DNA of 21,463 nucleotides from contig DATKCK010000093.1 of NCBI GenBank assembly GCA_035513215.1, forward strand, positions 1 through 21,463. Reading direction: 5' to 3'. Shown one piece after another: positions 1 to 6,442 of this stretch (position 1 is its first letter; each line of letters opens with the position of its first letter). A model generated the notes under the pieces. It was not told the origin of the DNA, searched no databases, and saw nothing but the letters and a program-made list of their open reading frames with translations. The DNA comes from DATCZB01 sp035513215. Its GTDB lineage: Bacteria > Pseudomonadota > Gammaproteobacteria > Steroidobacterales > Rariloculaceae. The position numbers and the translations under genes are program-made.

Positions 1-270
1 CAGGGAGACGCCGAGTATCCCCTCGTTGCCGACGACGGCGATCTCGGCCGATGACCCGTCTTCCATGACGTATATCAATGACACGATCGAGTTGATGGGG
101 AAGTAAACGTGCTGAAGACGTTCGCCGGACTCGTACAGGACATGACCGAGCGAGAGATCGACGAACTCCAGATTCGACCGCACGCGATTGAATTCCGCGG
201 CGGGTAGCGTGGCGAGCAGATTGTTCTGTTTCGGATCCGGAATGCTCTCTGCGCGTGCGACCTGGCTCAT
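1..270 (-). CDS. Crp/Fnr-family transcriptional regulator, 5' part (cut by window edge)
   Basis: The minus strand opens with ATG at 270-268 and stays open for 90 codons to the left edge, beginning MSQVARAESIPDPKQNNLLA. The protein then runs through an N-terminal cyclic-nucleotide-binding-like beta-roll, with the family-typical blocks VLYESGERLQHVYFP (about residues 43-57) and SAEIAVVGNEGILGVSL (about 74-90). This pattern is known from a proteobacterial Crp/Fnr subgroup whose effector is usually unknown. The C-terminal helix-turn-helix lies outside the window, so DNA binding is inferred from family. No cysteine cluster of the Fnr type is visible in the part present. The ribosome binding site is weak (GGGG about 9 bases upstream). 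A 14-bp perfect palindrome lies 60-73 bp upstream. The gene lies on the same strand as, and downstream of, the integrase, 211 bp away. Confidence 0.88.
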   Translation of the reverse strand, partial: MSQVARAESIPDPKQNNLLATLPAAEFNRVRSNLEFVDLSLGHVLYESGERLQHVYFPINSIVSLIYVMEDGSSAEIAVVGNEGILGVSL

Positions 271-329
271 CGGCAAGCCCCTGAGAATCTGGACCTACCT
301 AAGTTTACCGCATGCTTCTGCGATGCTCC

Positions 330-343
330 GTGCGCTAGCGCAC
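330..343. promoter_or_regulatory. Perfect 14-bp palindrome upstream of the Crp/Fnr-type gene, operator candidate
   Basis: GTGCGCTAGCGCAC is fully self-complementary and is nested within a wider inverted repeat (CTCCGT at 326-331, ACGGAG at 347-352). It sits 60-73 bp upstream of the regulator start. The outer GTG...CAC and central CTAG match the layout of the Crp consensus core (GTGATCTAGATCAC), with the inner two bases of each half changed. Binding by the adjacent regulator is an inference. A hairpin in a transcript is the alternative, but no T-run follows it on either strand. Confidence 0.35.
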
Positions 344-481
344 ACAACGGAGTGGTGGGCTTAATGCCCGCAGCCGTATTACGCGTGGTCAGGTGAAATG
401 AGCAGCACGGCGAGCCCGGTGGGTCCCGGGCCGGCTGAACGACTACGCCCATGCCTGGGAGAGTACTACAAAGGTGTCCCT

Positions 482-1831
482 TCAGGACGGCACTCGCGGC
501 GCCAGCGGGAACTCCAGCTTGTCCACGGCCTCGATCAGGCGCTCGAGCGGGTACCTCTTGCTGAGGTAGACCCCGTCCATACCGCGCAGACTGTGGCCGA
601 GGATCCTCTTGCGGGCGTTGTCCGGCATGTCGCTTTGCTCGCACAAGTCGGCAAAGCTCTTCCGCAGTCCATGCAGCTGCGGTCGGTCCCGGCCCGAGAG
701 CTTGCGCGCGGTGCACCATTCCAACCAGCGGCTGCCAATGCTGGGCCCTCGGAGGCCGTCAGAGTCGGCCTTGAGGGGTAGCAGGTAGCCGTCCTCGGCT
801 GGATGCTCGAGGAGGTACTTGAGGAGCGGCAACAGGTCCCGGTGTATGGGCACGGTGCGGGACGCGGAGGCCGTCTTGCCGCCGCCGTCGGGGTAGATCG
901 CGATGCTGCGGGCTTCGAGGTCGACGTCCTCCGGCTTGATCTGACACACCTCCTCACGGCGGCAACCGGTGTAGAGGAGCAGTACGGGGACAATGTAGCG
1001 GATGTCCGAGGGATCGAACCGCTCGAGTAGGGCGAGCTGGTCCGAGGTCCAAGGCCTCGACGCGTTCGTTCCCTGACCCTTGATCCGGCCGGCCTGAGAC
1101 CGGAACGGCTCGAGGTCACCAAGGGGGCGGCCGACGAGGCTACACCAGCGGGTGAACGTCGACAGGACGCGGATTGCCTGTCGCTGAGTCGTCGGCGCGC
1201 GGCCGTCTTCTCGAACGACGGACACGTAGCGGCCGGCGAGGTCGCGGGTGATGTCACTGAGCAGGATAGGTCCGGTCCAGTTCAGGAAGTCGGCGAGCAC
1301 CTTCGTGCGGAGCTTGAGGGTTCGAGGGGCGACGTCGATGTCCCGAAGGTAGTCCGTGATGGACTCCTCGAGGGTGTAGGCCTTCGTCCCGGCGAGTCTC
1401 GCGGATGCCGCCCGGGTCGCCCTTCGGATGTCCCCGGGGATGTCTCCAATCGGGGTATCGCCGGCGGCGCCGCGGCCGGCCGCCATACGCTCGAGGTAGT
1501 CCTCGAGAATCTCCGCCGCGGTGTCCTCGTCCAGCTCGCCGGCTTGAACCTGCTGGTGCAGACCGGCGGCGGTACCGAGGATGCTGCGGGGAGTCGGCGC
1601 CGTGGGATCCACGCCAAGGGCGCGACTGACGGCGTCTTCGACCTCATCTATCATGTCCGCCACCGTCCTATGGAAGAGTCGGTCGGCTTCGACCTTCGAG
1701 GTAACAGACTTGCCCGTTTCGTCCTTCAACGCGCGCCAGACTTGTCGGCGCCCGATGAGCTGCGCCTGCCTCGTTGGGATGTTGAGCTTGGCGTGGAAGG
1801 TGTTTCCGCGCTTGATCAGTTGGGCCGCCAT
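482..1831 (-). CDS. Tyrosine recombinase / phage-type integrase
   Basis: A 449-residue site-specific recombinase. The C-terminal catalytic domain has the full set of active residues: Arg291 in TGCRREE, Lys319 in GGGKTASASRT, His387 and Arg390 in HGLRKSF, His413 in LGHS, and the nucleophile Tyr422 in VYLSKRY, nine residues after His413 as expected. The N-terminus (about 1-45, with RGNTFHAKLNIP) resembles the DUF6538 arm-binding segment of phage-like integrases, followed by a SAM-like core-binding region (about 155-235). The frame is open to an ATG at 1900, but the start at 1831 is chosen because AGGAG lies 5 bases before it and the 1900 start would overlap the -35 box. The gene looks intact. 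No excisionase, cargo gene or tRNA target is visible, so it is either the edge of an island extending left beyond the window or a stranded remnant. Confidence 0.93.
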   Translation of the reverse strand: MAAQLIKRGNTFHAKLNIPTRQAQLIGRRQVWRALKDETGKSVTSKVEADRLFHRTVADMIDEVEDAVSRALGVDPTAPTPRSILGTAAGLHQQVQAGELDEDTAAEILEDYLERMAAGRGAAGDTPIGDIPGDIRRATRAASARLAGTKAYTLEESITDYLRDIDVAPRTLKLRTKVLADFLNWTGPILLSDITRDLAGRYVSVVREDGRAPTTQRQAIRVLSTFTRWCSLVGRPLGDLEPFRSQAGRIKGQGTNASRPWTSDQLALLERFDPSDIRYIVPVLLLYTGCRREEVCQIKPEDVDLEARSIAIYPDGGGKTASASRTVPIHRDLLPLLKYLLEHPAEDGYLLPLKADSDGLRGPSIGSRWLEWCTARKLSGRDRPQLHGLRKSFADLCEQSDMPDNARKRILGHSLRGMDGVYLSKRYPLERLIEAVDKLEFPLAPRVPS

Positions 1832-1849
1832 GAGATCTCCTAGCCGGTC

Positions 1850-1871
1850 TGCTACCGCGAATCGAGTAGCA
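1850..1871. repeat. Inverted repeat in the integrase leader
   Basis: TGCTAC (1850-1855) and GTAGCA (1866-1871) form a 6-bp inverted repeat with a 10-base spacer. It extends outward to GGT/ACC with a one-base bulge. It lies just downstream of the predicted -10 box of the integrase and 18 bp upstream of its start codon. It could be an autorepressor site or a leader hairpin that limits translation; both are inferences. Confidence 0.35.
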
Positions 1872-1900
1872 ACCATAGGCGCTGGAGGCCGCGTAGTCAA
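1872..1900 (-). promoter_or_regulatory. Sigma70-like promoter of the integrase
   Basis: On the minus strand TTGACT (1900-1895) and TATGGT (1877-1872) are separated by exactly 17 bases. This matches TTGACA at five of six positions and TATAAT at four of six. Transcription would begin near 1865, giving a leader of about 34 nt that contains the inverted repeat and the AGGAG ribosome binding site. It supports the integrase start at 1831. Confidence 0.55.
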
Positions 1901-1939
1901 TGGGTTTACGGGCTTCAGGCTCGTTTCTGGACTCCGGGC

Positions 1940-3808
1940 GTGAGCATCAGGGTTCTACCGTCGGAGCTGATCGACCAGATTGCCGCGGGCGAAGTCGTCG
2001 AGCGCCCGGCGGCCGTCATCAAGGAGCTCGTCGAGAACGCGCTCGACGCCGGCGCGACGAAGATCGATCTCGAGATCGAAGCCGGCGGCACGAGGCTGAT
2101 TCGCGTCACGGACAACGGTTCGGGCATGGAGCGTGCCGAGCTTCCGCTCGCGCTGTCGCGGCACGCGACAAGCAAGATTTCAAGCCTCGACGACCTCGAG
2201 TCGCTGATGACGCTCGGCTTTCGCGGCGAGGCGCTGCCGAGCATCGGGTCCGTCGCAAGGCTCAGGCTGACGTCGCGCACGGCCAGCGAGGAGCAGGCAT
2301 GGTGCGTCGATTGCGACGGTGGGGCGACGGGGGAGCCGAAGCCGGCCGCGCATCCCGTCGGCACCTCGGTCGAGGTCCGCGATCTGTTCTACAACACGCC
2401 CGCGCGGCGCAAGTTTCTGAGGACCGAGCGCACCGAGTTCGGTCATCTCGATGCCGTCGTCAGGAATCTCGCGCTCGCGCGCGCCGACGTCGCGTTCACG
2501 CTGAAGCACAACCGGCGCGGACAGTTCAGCCTGCGTCCCGCCGAAGGTCGCGCCGCGCGCGAAGCCCGCATCGCGGCGCTTTGCGGTCGGGAGTTTCTCG
2601 ACCATGCCACCTGGTTCGAGCGCAGCCTCGAAGGCATGACGCTCGAAGGCTGGATCGCCGCGCCGACATTCTCGCGCGCTCAGCCCGACCTTCAGTTCAC
2701 GTTCGTCAACGGGCGCTTCGTGCGCGACAAGCTGCTACGGCATGCGATTCGGCACGCCTATCGCGACGTCCTCTATCAGTCGCGGCATCCGGCTGTCGTG
2801 CTTTTCCTTGAGGTCGACCCGCGGCGCGTCGACGTCAACGCGCATCCGGCCAAGCTCGAGATCCGCTTTCGCGATGCGCGCACGGTCCACGACTTCGTCT
2901 TCCGCACGATCGAGTCCGTGCTCGCGCATCCGGACGCCTCGGCCGGACCCGCGCGGCCGGCGCCGGCGGACTCCGGCCGGCTCGGCCGCTTCGGCGACGC
3001 AACCATCCGTGCCGGCAACGGGACCGCCGGCCGCCCCGCGGCGGCCGGCAAGCCCGCGCACGCGCACGCGCACGGATCGCAAGGCCTGGCAGCCCGGTCG
3101 ATTCTGCCGCTCTATCAGCGCCTGCACGCGCCGGGTCCGACGACGGCGACGGATCCGACGGCTTCACCGGTTTCGGCGGCTTCGCCCGGCGTCGCCGAGC
3201 CGGCCGGGCGGACGACCGCCGCCGGCAGGGATCTCGGCGTGGCGCTCGCGCAGCTTGCCGGCATCTACGTGCTCGCCGAGGCCGACGACGGGCTGATCAT
3301 CGTCGACATGCACGCGGCCCACGAGCGCATCACCTACGAGGCGATGAAGGCCGAGTTCGGCGCCGACAGGCTGAAGGGACAAAGCCTGCTCGTGCCGATG
3401 GAGCTCAAGGTCCCGGAGCGCGAGGCCGATGCCGTCGAAGCGGGCGAGGCGGAGCTTGCAAGGCTCGGTTTCGAGATCGCGCGCCGTTCGATCGACGAGG
3501 TGCAGGTCACGGCCGTTCCGCGCCTGCTGGCGGACGTCGCGAGCGAGGCGCTGCTGCGCGACGTGCTGTCCGATCTCGCGGGGCAGGGTCCGGGCGGCCG
3601 CGTCGAGCGCGAAGCCGATGCGCTGCTGGCCGGGATGGCGTGTCATTCGGCGCTTCGCGCCAACCGGAGGCTGACGCTCGAGGAAATGAACGCGCTGCTC
3701 AGGCAGATGGAAGAGACGCCGCGCATCGATCAGTGCAATCACGGCCGCCCGACCTGGACGCGAATCACGCTCGGCGAGCTCGACCGGCTGTTCCTGCGCG
3801 GCCGCTGA
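1940..3808 (+). CDS. mutL: DNA mismatch repair protein MutL, endonuclease-motif type
   Basis: A 622-residue MutL, the ATPase that couples MutS mismatch recognition to strand incision. The GHKL ATPase is clear: Glu29 and Asn33 in KELVENALDAGA, Asp58 in VTDNGSGM, RHATSKI (about 74-80) and TLGFRGEAL (about 91-99). A Pro/Ala/Thr-rich linker of about 100 residues (about 330-430) leads to the dimerisation domain. That domain carries DMHAAHERITYE (456-467), matching DQHAx2Ex4E with Met for Gln, plus ACHSALR (Cys568, His569) and CNHGRP (599-604), the metal-binding motifs of nicking MutL proteins that E. coli MutL lacks. The start is GTG, fixed by the conserved N-terminus SIRVLPSELIDQIAAGEVVE; the ribosome binding site is weak. 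miaA follows after 5 bp. Its own promoter must lie in the 108-bp gap shared with the integrase, but none is obvious on the plus strand. Confidence 0.98.
   Translation: MSIRVLPSELIDQIAAGEVVERPAAVIKELVENALDAGATKIDLEIEAGGTRLIRVTDNGSGMERAELPLALSRHATSKISSLDDLESLMTLGFRGEALPSIGSVARLRLTSRTASEEQAWCVDCDGGATGEPKPAAHPVGTSVEVRDLFYNTPARRKFLRTERTEFGHLDAVVRNLALARADVAFTLKHNRRGQFSLRPAEGRAAREARIAALCGREFLDHATWFERSLEGMTLEGWIAAPTFSRAQPDLQFTFVNGRFVRDKLLRHAIRHAYRDVLYQSRHPAVVLFLEVDPRRVDVNAHPAKLEIRFRDARTVHDFVFRTIESVLAHPDASAGPARPAPADSGRLGRFGDATIRAGNGTAGRPAAAGKPAHAHAHGSQGLAARSILPLYQRLHAPGPTTATDPTASPVSAASPGVAEPAGRTTAAGRDLGVALAQLAGIYVLAEADDGLIIVDMHAAHERITYEAMKAEFGADRLKGQSLLVPMELKVPEREADAVEAGEAELARLGFEIARRSIDEVQVTAVPRLLADVASEALLRDVLSDLAGQGPGGRVEREADALLAGMACHSALRANRRLTLEEMNALLRQMEETPRIDQCNHGRPTWTRITLGELDRLFLRGR
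3056..3073 (+). repeat. Three tandem GCGCAC hexamers inside mutL
   Basis: Three perfect copies of GCGCAC lie in frame in the linker and encode part of an Ala-His repeat (AHAHAH). A change of one copy adds or removes two residues without breaking the frame. The flexible linker should tolerate this. Confidence 0.8.
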
Positions 3809-3813
3809 GCACG

Positions 3814-4770
3814 ATGTCGACGGCATCCGGCACCGGGGCCCGCTGCCTTGCGATCACGGGCCCGACGGCCTGCGGCAAGACCGAGCTTGCGCTCGCGCTC
3901 GCGCGCGATTTCTCGCTCGAGATCATCAGCATGGACTCGGCCATGGTCTACCGGGGCATGGATATCGGCACCGCGAAACCCGATCGCGCGACTCGCAGCG
4001 AGGTGCCGCATCACCTGATCGACATAGTCGACCCCGAGGCGGCGTATTCAGCGGGCCGGTTCGCGGCCGACGCGACGCGTCTCGTTGCCGAGATCGCCGC
4101 ACGCGGCCGCCTGCCGCTCGTCGTCGGCGGGACGATGCTCTATCTGAAGGCGCTGCGCGAGGGCATCGCGCCGCTGCCGGAGCGCGATTCCGCGATCCGG
4201 GCCCGGATCGACGCCCGCGCGCAGCAGGCGGGCTGGGAGGCGCTTCATGCCGAGCTTGCGGTGATCGACGCGGAAGCCGCCGCACGCATCGAGCCGGGCG
4301 ACCGGCAGCGCATTCAGCGCGCGCTCGAGGTGCACGCGATCACCGGGCGTCCGTTGAGCCAGCTCCAGCGAGCGGGGTCGGAACCGTCGGTCATCGTCGA
4401 GAGCATCGCGCTGATGCCGCGCGACCGCGAGCGGCTCAAGACGACGATTGAACGGCGCTTCGGCGCCATGGTCGAAGAGGGGTTGATCGACGAGGTGCGG
4501 CGGCTGCGCGCGCGCCCCGGGCTCACGGCGTCGAGCGCTTCGATGCGGGCCGTCGGCTACCGGCAGGTCTGGGCGCACCTCGATGGCCGCTGGGACTGGC
4601 CCGAGGCCGCGAGGCGCGCCGTCGCCGCGACGCGGCAGCTGGCCAAGCGGCAGCTGACCTGGCTTCGGAGCGACCGGCAGACCGAGACGCTCGATGCCGA
4701 CGATCCGGCGCTCGGCGACCGACTCGGAAGTCGTGTCGAGCGGCATCTGAAGTGCTTAACATTGATTTGA
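3814..4770 (+). CDS. miaA: tRNA dimethylallyltransferase MiaA
   Basis: A 318-residue enzyme that transfers the dimethylallyl group from DMAPP to A37 of tRNAs reading codons that start with U, the first step of ms2i6A37 synthesis. Diagnostic blocks are the P-loop GPTACGKT (residues 16-23), SMDSAMVYRGMDIGTAKP with its substrate-binding Asp, HHLIDIVDP, VVGGTMLYLKAL, the IQRALEVHAITGRPLS block, and the C-terminal MRAVGYRQVW and AKRQLTWLRS. Length fits the family. The frame is open upstream into mutL, but the ATG at 3814, 5 bp after the mutL stop, is where homology begins. It is probably co-transcribed with mutL. The 3' end overlaps the -35 box of the candidate hfq promoter. Confidence 0.98.
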   Translation: MSTASGTGARCLAITGPTACGKTELALALARDFSLEIISMDSAMVYRGMDIGTAKPDRATRSEVPHHLIDIVDPEAAYSAGRFAADATRLVAEIAARGRLPLVVGGTMLYLKALREGIAPLPERDSAIRARIDARAQQAGWEALHAELAVIDAEAAARIEPGDRQRIQRALEVHAITGRPLSQLQRAGSEPSVIVESIALMPRDRERLKTTIERRFGAMVEEGLIDEVRRLRARPGLTASSASMRAVGYRQVWAHLDGRWDWPEAARRAVAATRQLAKRQLTWLRSDRQTETLDADDPALGDRLGSRVERHLKCLTLI

Positions 4771-4784
4771 TGCGGGATTACTAT
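4756..4784 (+). promoter_or_regulatory. Candidate sigma70 promoter for hfq
   Basis: TTAACA (4756-4761) and TACTAT (4779-4784) are spaced by 17 bases, matching the consensus hexamers at five and four positions. They lie in a locally AT-rich patch across the 3' end of miaA. Transcription would start near 4791, about 97 bp before hfq. A short inverted repeat (GTTCC 4786-4790, GGAAC 4799-4803) sits at that point. Promoters inside or after miaA that serve hfq are known from E. coli; use of this one is inferred. Confidence 0.45.
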
Positions 4785-4887
4785 TGTTCCGTTAAGTGGG
4801 AACTATCGGAGTTGGCTTCTCCAGGAGCGCATCTGCGCGGGCACTTCTGCGGGCCGAATCTCGATAAGAACAAGAAAGGAGATCTCG

Positions 4888-5133
4888 ATGGCCAAGAGCC
4901 AGTCACTACAGGATCCGTTCCTCAATGCATTGCGCAAGGAAAAGGTCCCGGTATCGATTTATTTAGTCAATGGAATCAAGCTACAGGGTCAGATCGATTC
5001 GTTCGACCAATTCGTTGTACTGCTCAGAAACAGTGTCAATCAGATGGTCTACAAGCACGCGATCTCGACGGTCGTGCCGGCCCGGAATATCCGCCTCACT
5101 TCCGGGGACGAAGACGGGAACGCCGACGACTAG
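4888..5133 (+). CDS. hfq: RNA chaperone Hfq
   Basis: An 81-residue Sm-like hexameric RNA chaperone that pairs small RNAs with mRNAs. The Sm1 core SLQDPFLNALRKEKVPVSIY and the Sm2 motif YKHAIS (55-60) are near identical to other gammaproteobacterial Hfq proteins. Gln8, Phe42, Lys56 and His57 of the proximal RNA site are present. The rim patch reads Arg16-Lys17-Glu18-Lys19, so positive charge is kept with Lys in place of two of the E. coli arginines. The C-terminal tail is very short and acidic (SGDEDGNADD), unlike the long E. coli tail. AGGAG lies 6 bases before ATG, the strongest ribosome binding site in this block. hflX follows after 29 bp with no terminator between them. Confidence 0.99.
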   Translation: MAKSQSLQDPFLNALRKEKVPVSIYLVNGIKLQGQIDSFDQFVVLLRNSVNQMVYKHAISTVVPARNIRLTSGDEDGNADD

Positions 5134-5162
5134 CCCGGTGACGGCCGCCAGGGTGATCGCGC

Positions 5163-6440
5163 TTGCTTGATCGCCCGCGAACCGGGGAACGCGCGCTGCT
5201 CGTGCATATGAACCGAGGCCGTCGGGCATCGCCCGATGAGCTGCAGGAGTTCCGCGCGCTCGCGGGCTCCGCCGGCGCCGAGATCGTCGACGAGCTCGTC
5301 ATCCGCGTCGACCGGCCGAATCCGCGCTACTTCGCGGGTCCCGGCAAGGCCGAGGAGATCGCCAAGCGGGCGAAGCTCGCCGACGCCGAGCTGATCCTCG
5401 TCAGTCAGGCGCTCGCGCCGAGCCAGGAGCGTAATCTCGAGCAGCTCGCTCAGGTTCGGGTCCTCGATCGAAACGGCCTGATTCTCGATATCTTCGCCCA
5501 GCGGGCGGCGACCTTCGAGGGTAAGCTTCAGGTCGAGCTGGCCCAGCTCGAGCATCTGTCGACGCGGCTCGTCCGCGGCTGGAGCCATCTCGAGCGGCAA
5601 AAGGGCGGTATCGGCCTCCGAGGCCCGGGCGAGACGCAGCTCGAGACGGACCGGCGGCTGATCGGCCAGCGGATCAAGCGGCTCAAGACCCGTCTCGATC
5701 GCGTCAAGCGCCAGCGCGACACGAGCCGGCGCGAGCGCCGGCGGGCCGGAATCCCGACGGTCGCGCTCGTCGGCTATACCAACGCCGGCAAGACCACGCT
5801 GTTCAACCGGCTCTCGGGGGCGTCGCTCGAGGCGAAGGACCAGCTTTTCGCGACGCTCGACGCGACGATCCGCCGGCTCGAGCTCAACCCCGGCGAGGAG
5901 GTGCTGCTCGTCGACACGGTCGGGTTCGTCCGGGACCTGCCGCACGAGCTCGTCGCGGCGTTTCGGTCCACGCTGACCGAGACGCGCGACGCGAGCCTGC
6001 TGCTCCATGTCATCGATGCGAGCGATCCGCATCACGAGGACCGGATGCGACAGGTGCGCGAGGTCCTCGCGGAGATCGGCGCATCCGATCTGCCGATGCT
6101 CGAGGTGTACAATAAAAGCGACCAGATGGCGGAGTCAGCGGAACCTCACGGGCTGAACGGCGCCAAACTGATGGTATCGGCGCGAAAGGGCTGGGGCATC
6201 GAGCCGCTGGTGCGGGCAATCCGAGCGCAGGCCGTCGGGGCGCCGATCGCCGGGCAGCTCAGGCTCGAGCCGGGGCAGAGCCGGATCCGCGCTCAGCTGT
6301 TCGACTGGGAGGCAGTCAGGAGCGAGACCGTGGATTCCTCGGGTCGGTTGACGCTCGAGATCGAGTTGTCGGCGCGCCGCTGGAGGGAGCTCAGCGAAAA
6401 GGAAGGTTTATCGCGGGACTGCTTCTCGCAGAAGGTATAG
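5163..6440 (+). CDS. hflX: GTPase HflX (ribosome-associated)
   Basis: A 425-residue GTPase that binds the large ribosomal subunit and can split stalled 70S ribosomes. The N-terminal HflX domain (about 1-190) includes the glycine-rich KGGIGLRGPGETQLETDRR. The G domain follows: G1 GYTNAGKTT (204-212), G3 DTVGF (251-255) and G4 NKSD. The start is TTG at 5163: from there the protein reads MLDRPRTGERALLVHM, which lines up with the E. coli start MFDRYDAGEQAVLVHI, while the first ATG would cut 15 conserved residues. AGGG lies about 9 bases upstream. hflK begins 2 bp after the stop, so translation is probably coupled. Confidence 0.97.
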   Translation: MLDRPRTGERALLVHMNRGRRASPDELQEFRALAGSAGAEIVDELVIRVDRPNPRYFAGPGKAEEIAKRAKLADAELILVSQALAPSQERNLEQLAQVRVLDRNGLILDIFAQRAATFEGKLQVELAQLEHLSTRLVRGWSHLERQKGGIGLRGPGETQLETDRRLIGQRIKRLKTRLDRVKRQRDTSRRERRRAGIPTVALVGYTNAGKTTLFNRLSGASLEAKDQLFATLDATIRRLELNPGEEVLLVDTVGFVRDLPHELVAAFRSTLTETRDASLLLHVIDASDPHHEDRMRQVREVLAEIGASDLPMLEVYNKSDQMAESAEPHGLNGAKLMVSARKGWGIEPLVRAIRAQAVGAPIAGQLRLEPGQSRIRAQLFDWEAVRSETVDSSGRLTLEIELSARRWRELSEKEGLSRDCFSQKV

Positions 6441-6442
6441 CA

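Noticed and set aside
357..369. GGGC-TTAAT-GCCC stem between integrase and regulator as a terminator
   Set aside because: The stem is only 4 bp and has no T-run after it.
414..431. GCCCGG/CCGGGC stem downstream of the integrase as an intrinsic terminator
   Set aside because: No T-run follows on the minus strand, and GC-rich short stems are common in this genome.
271..481. tRNA gene or tRNA fragment as integrase target
   Set aside because: No cloverleaf arms, T-loop consensus or CCA end could be found in the gap, nor in 1832-1939.
1832..1900. Longer integrase with a start at 1900
   Set aside because: It would overlap the predicted -35 box, and the extra residues lack homology; the 1831 start has an ideal ribosome binding site.
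1900..2811. Plus-strand open frame of 303 codons overlapping the start of mutL
   Set aside because: It is an Arg-rich shadow in another frame of mutL, whose GHKL motifs lie in the 1940 frame.
3640..3813. Upstream extension of miaA into mutL
   Set aside because: The extension is mutL sequence out of frame; MiaA homology begins at 3814.
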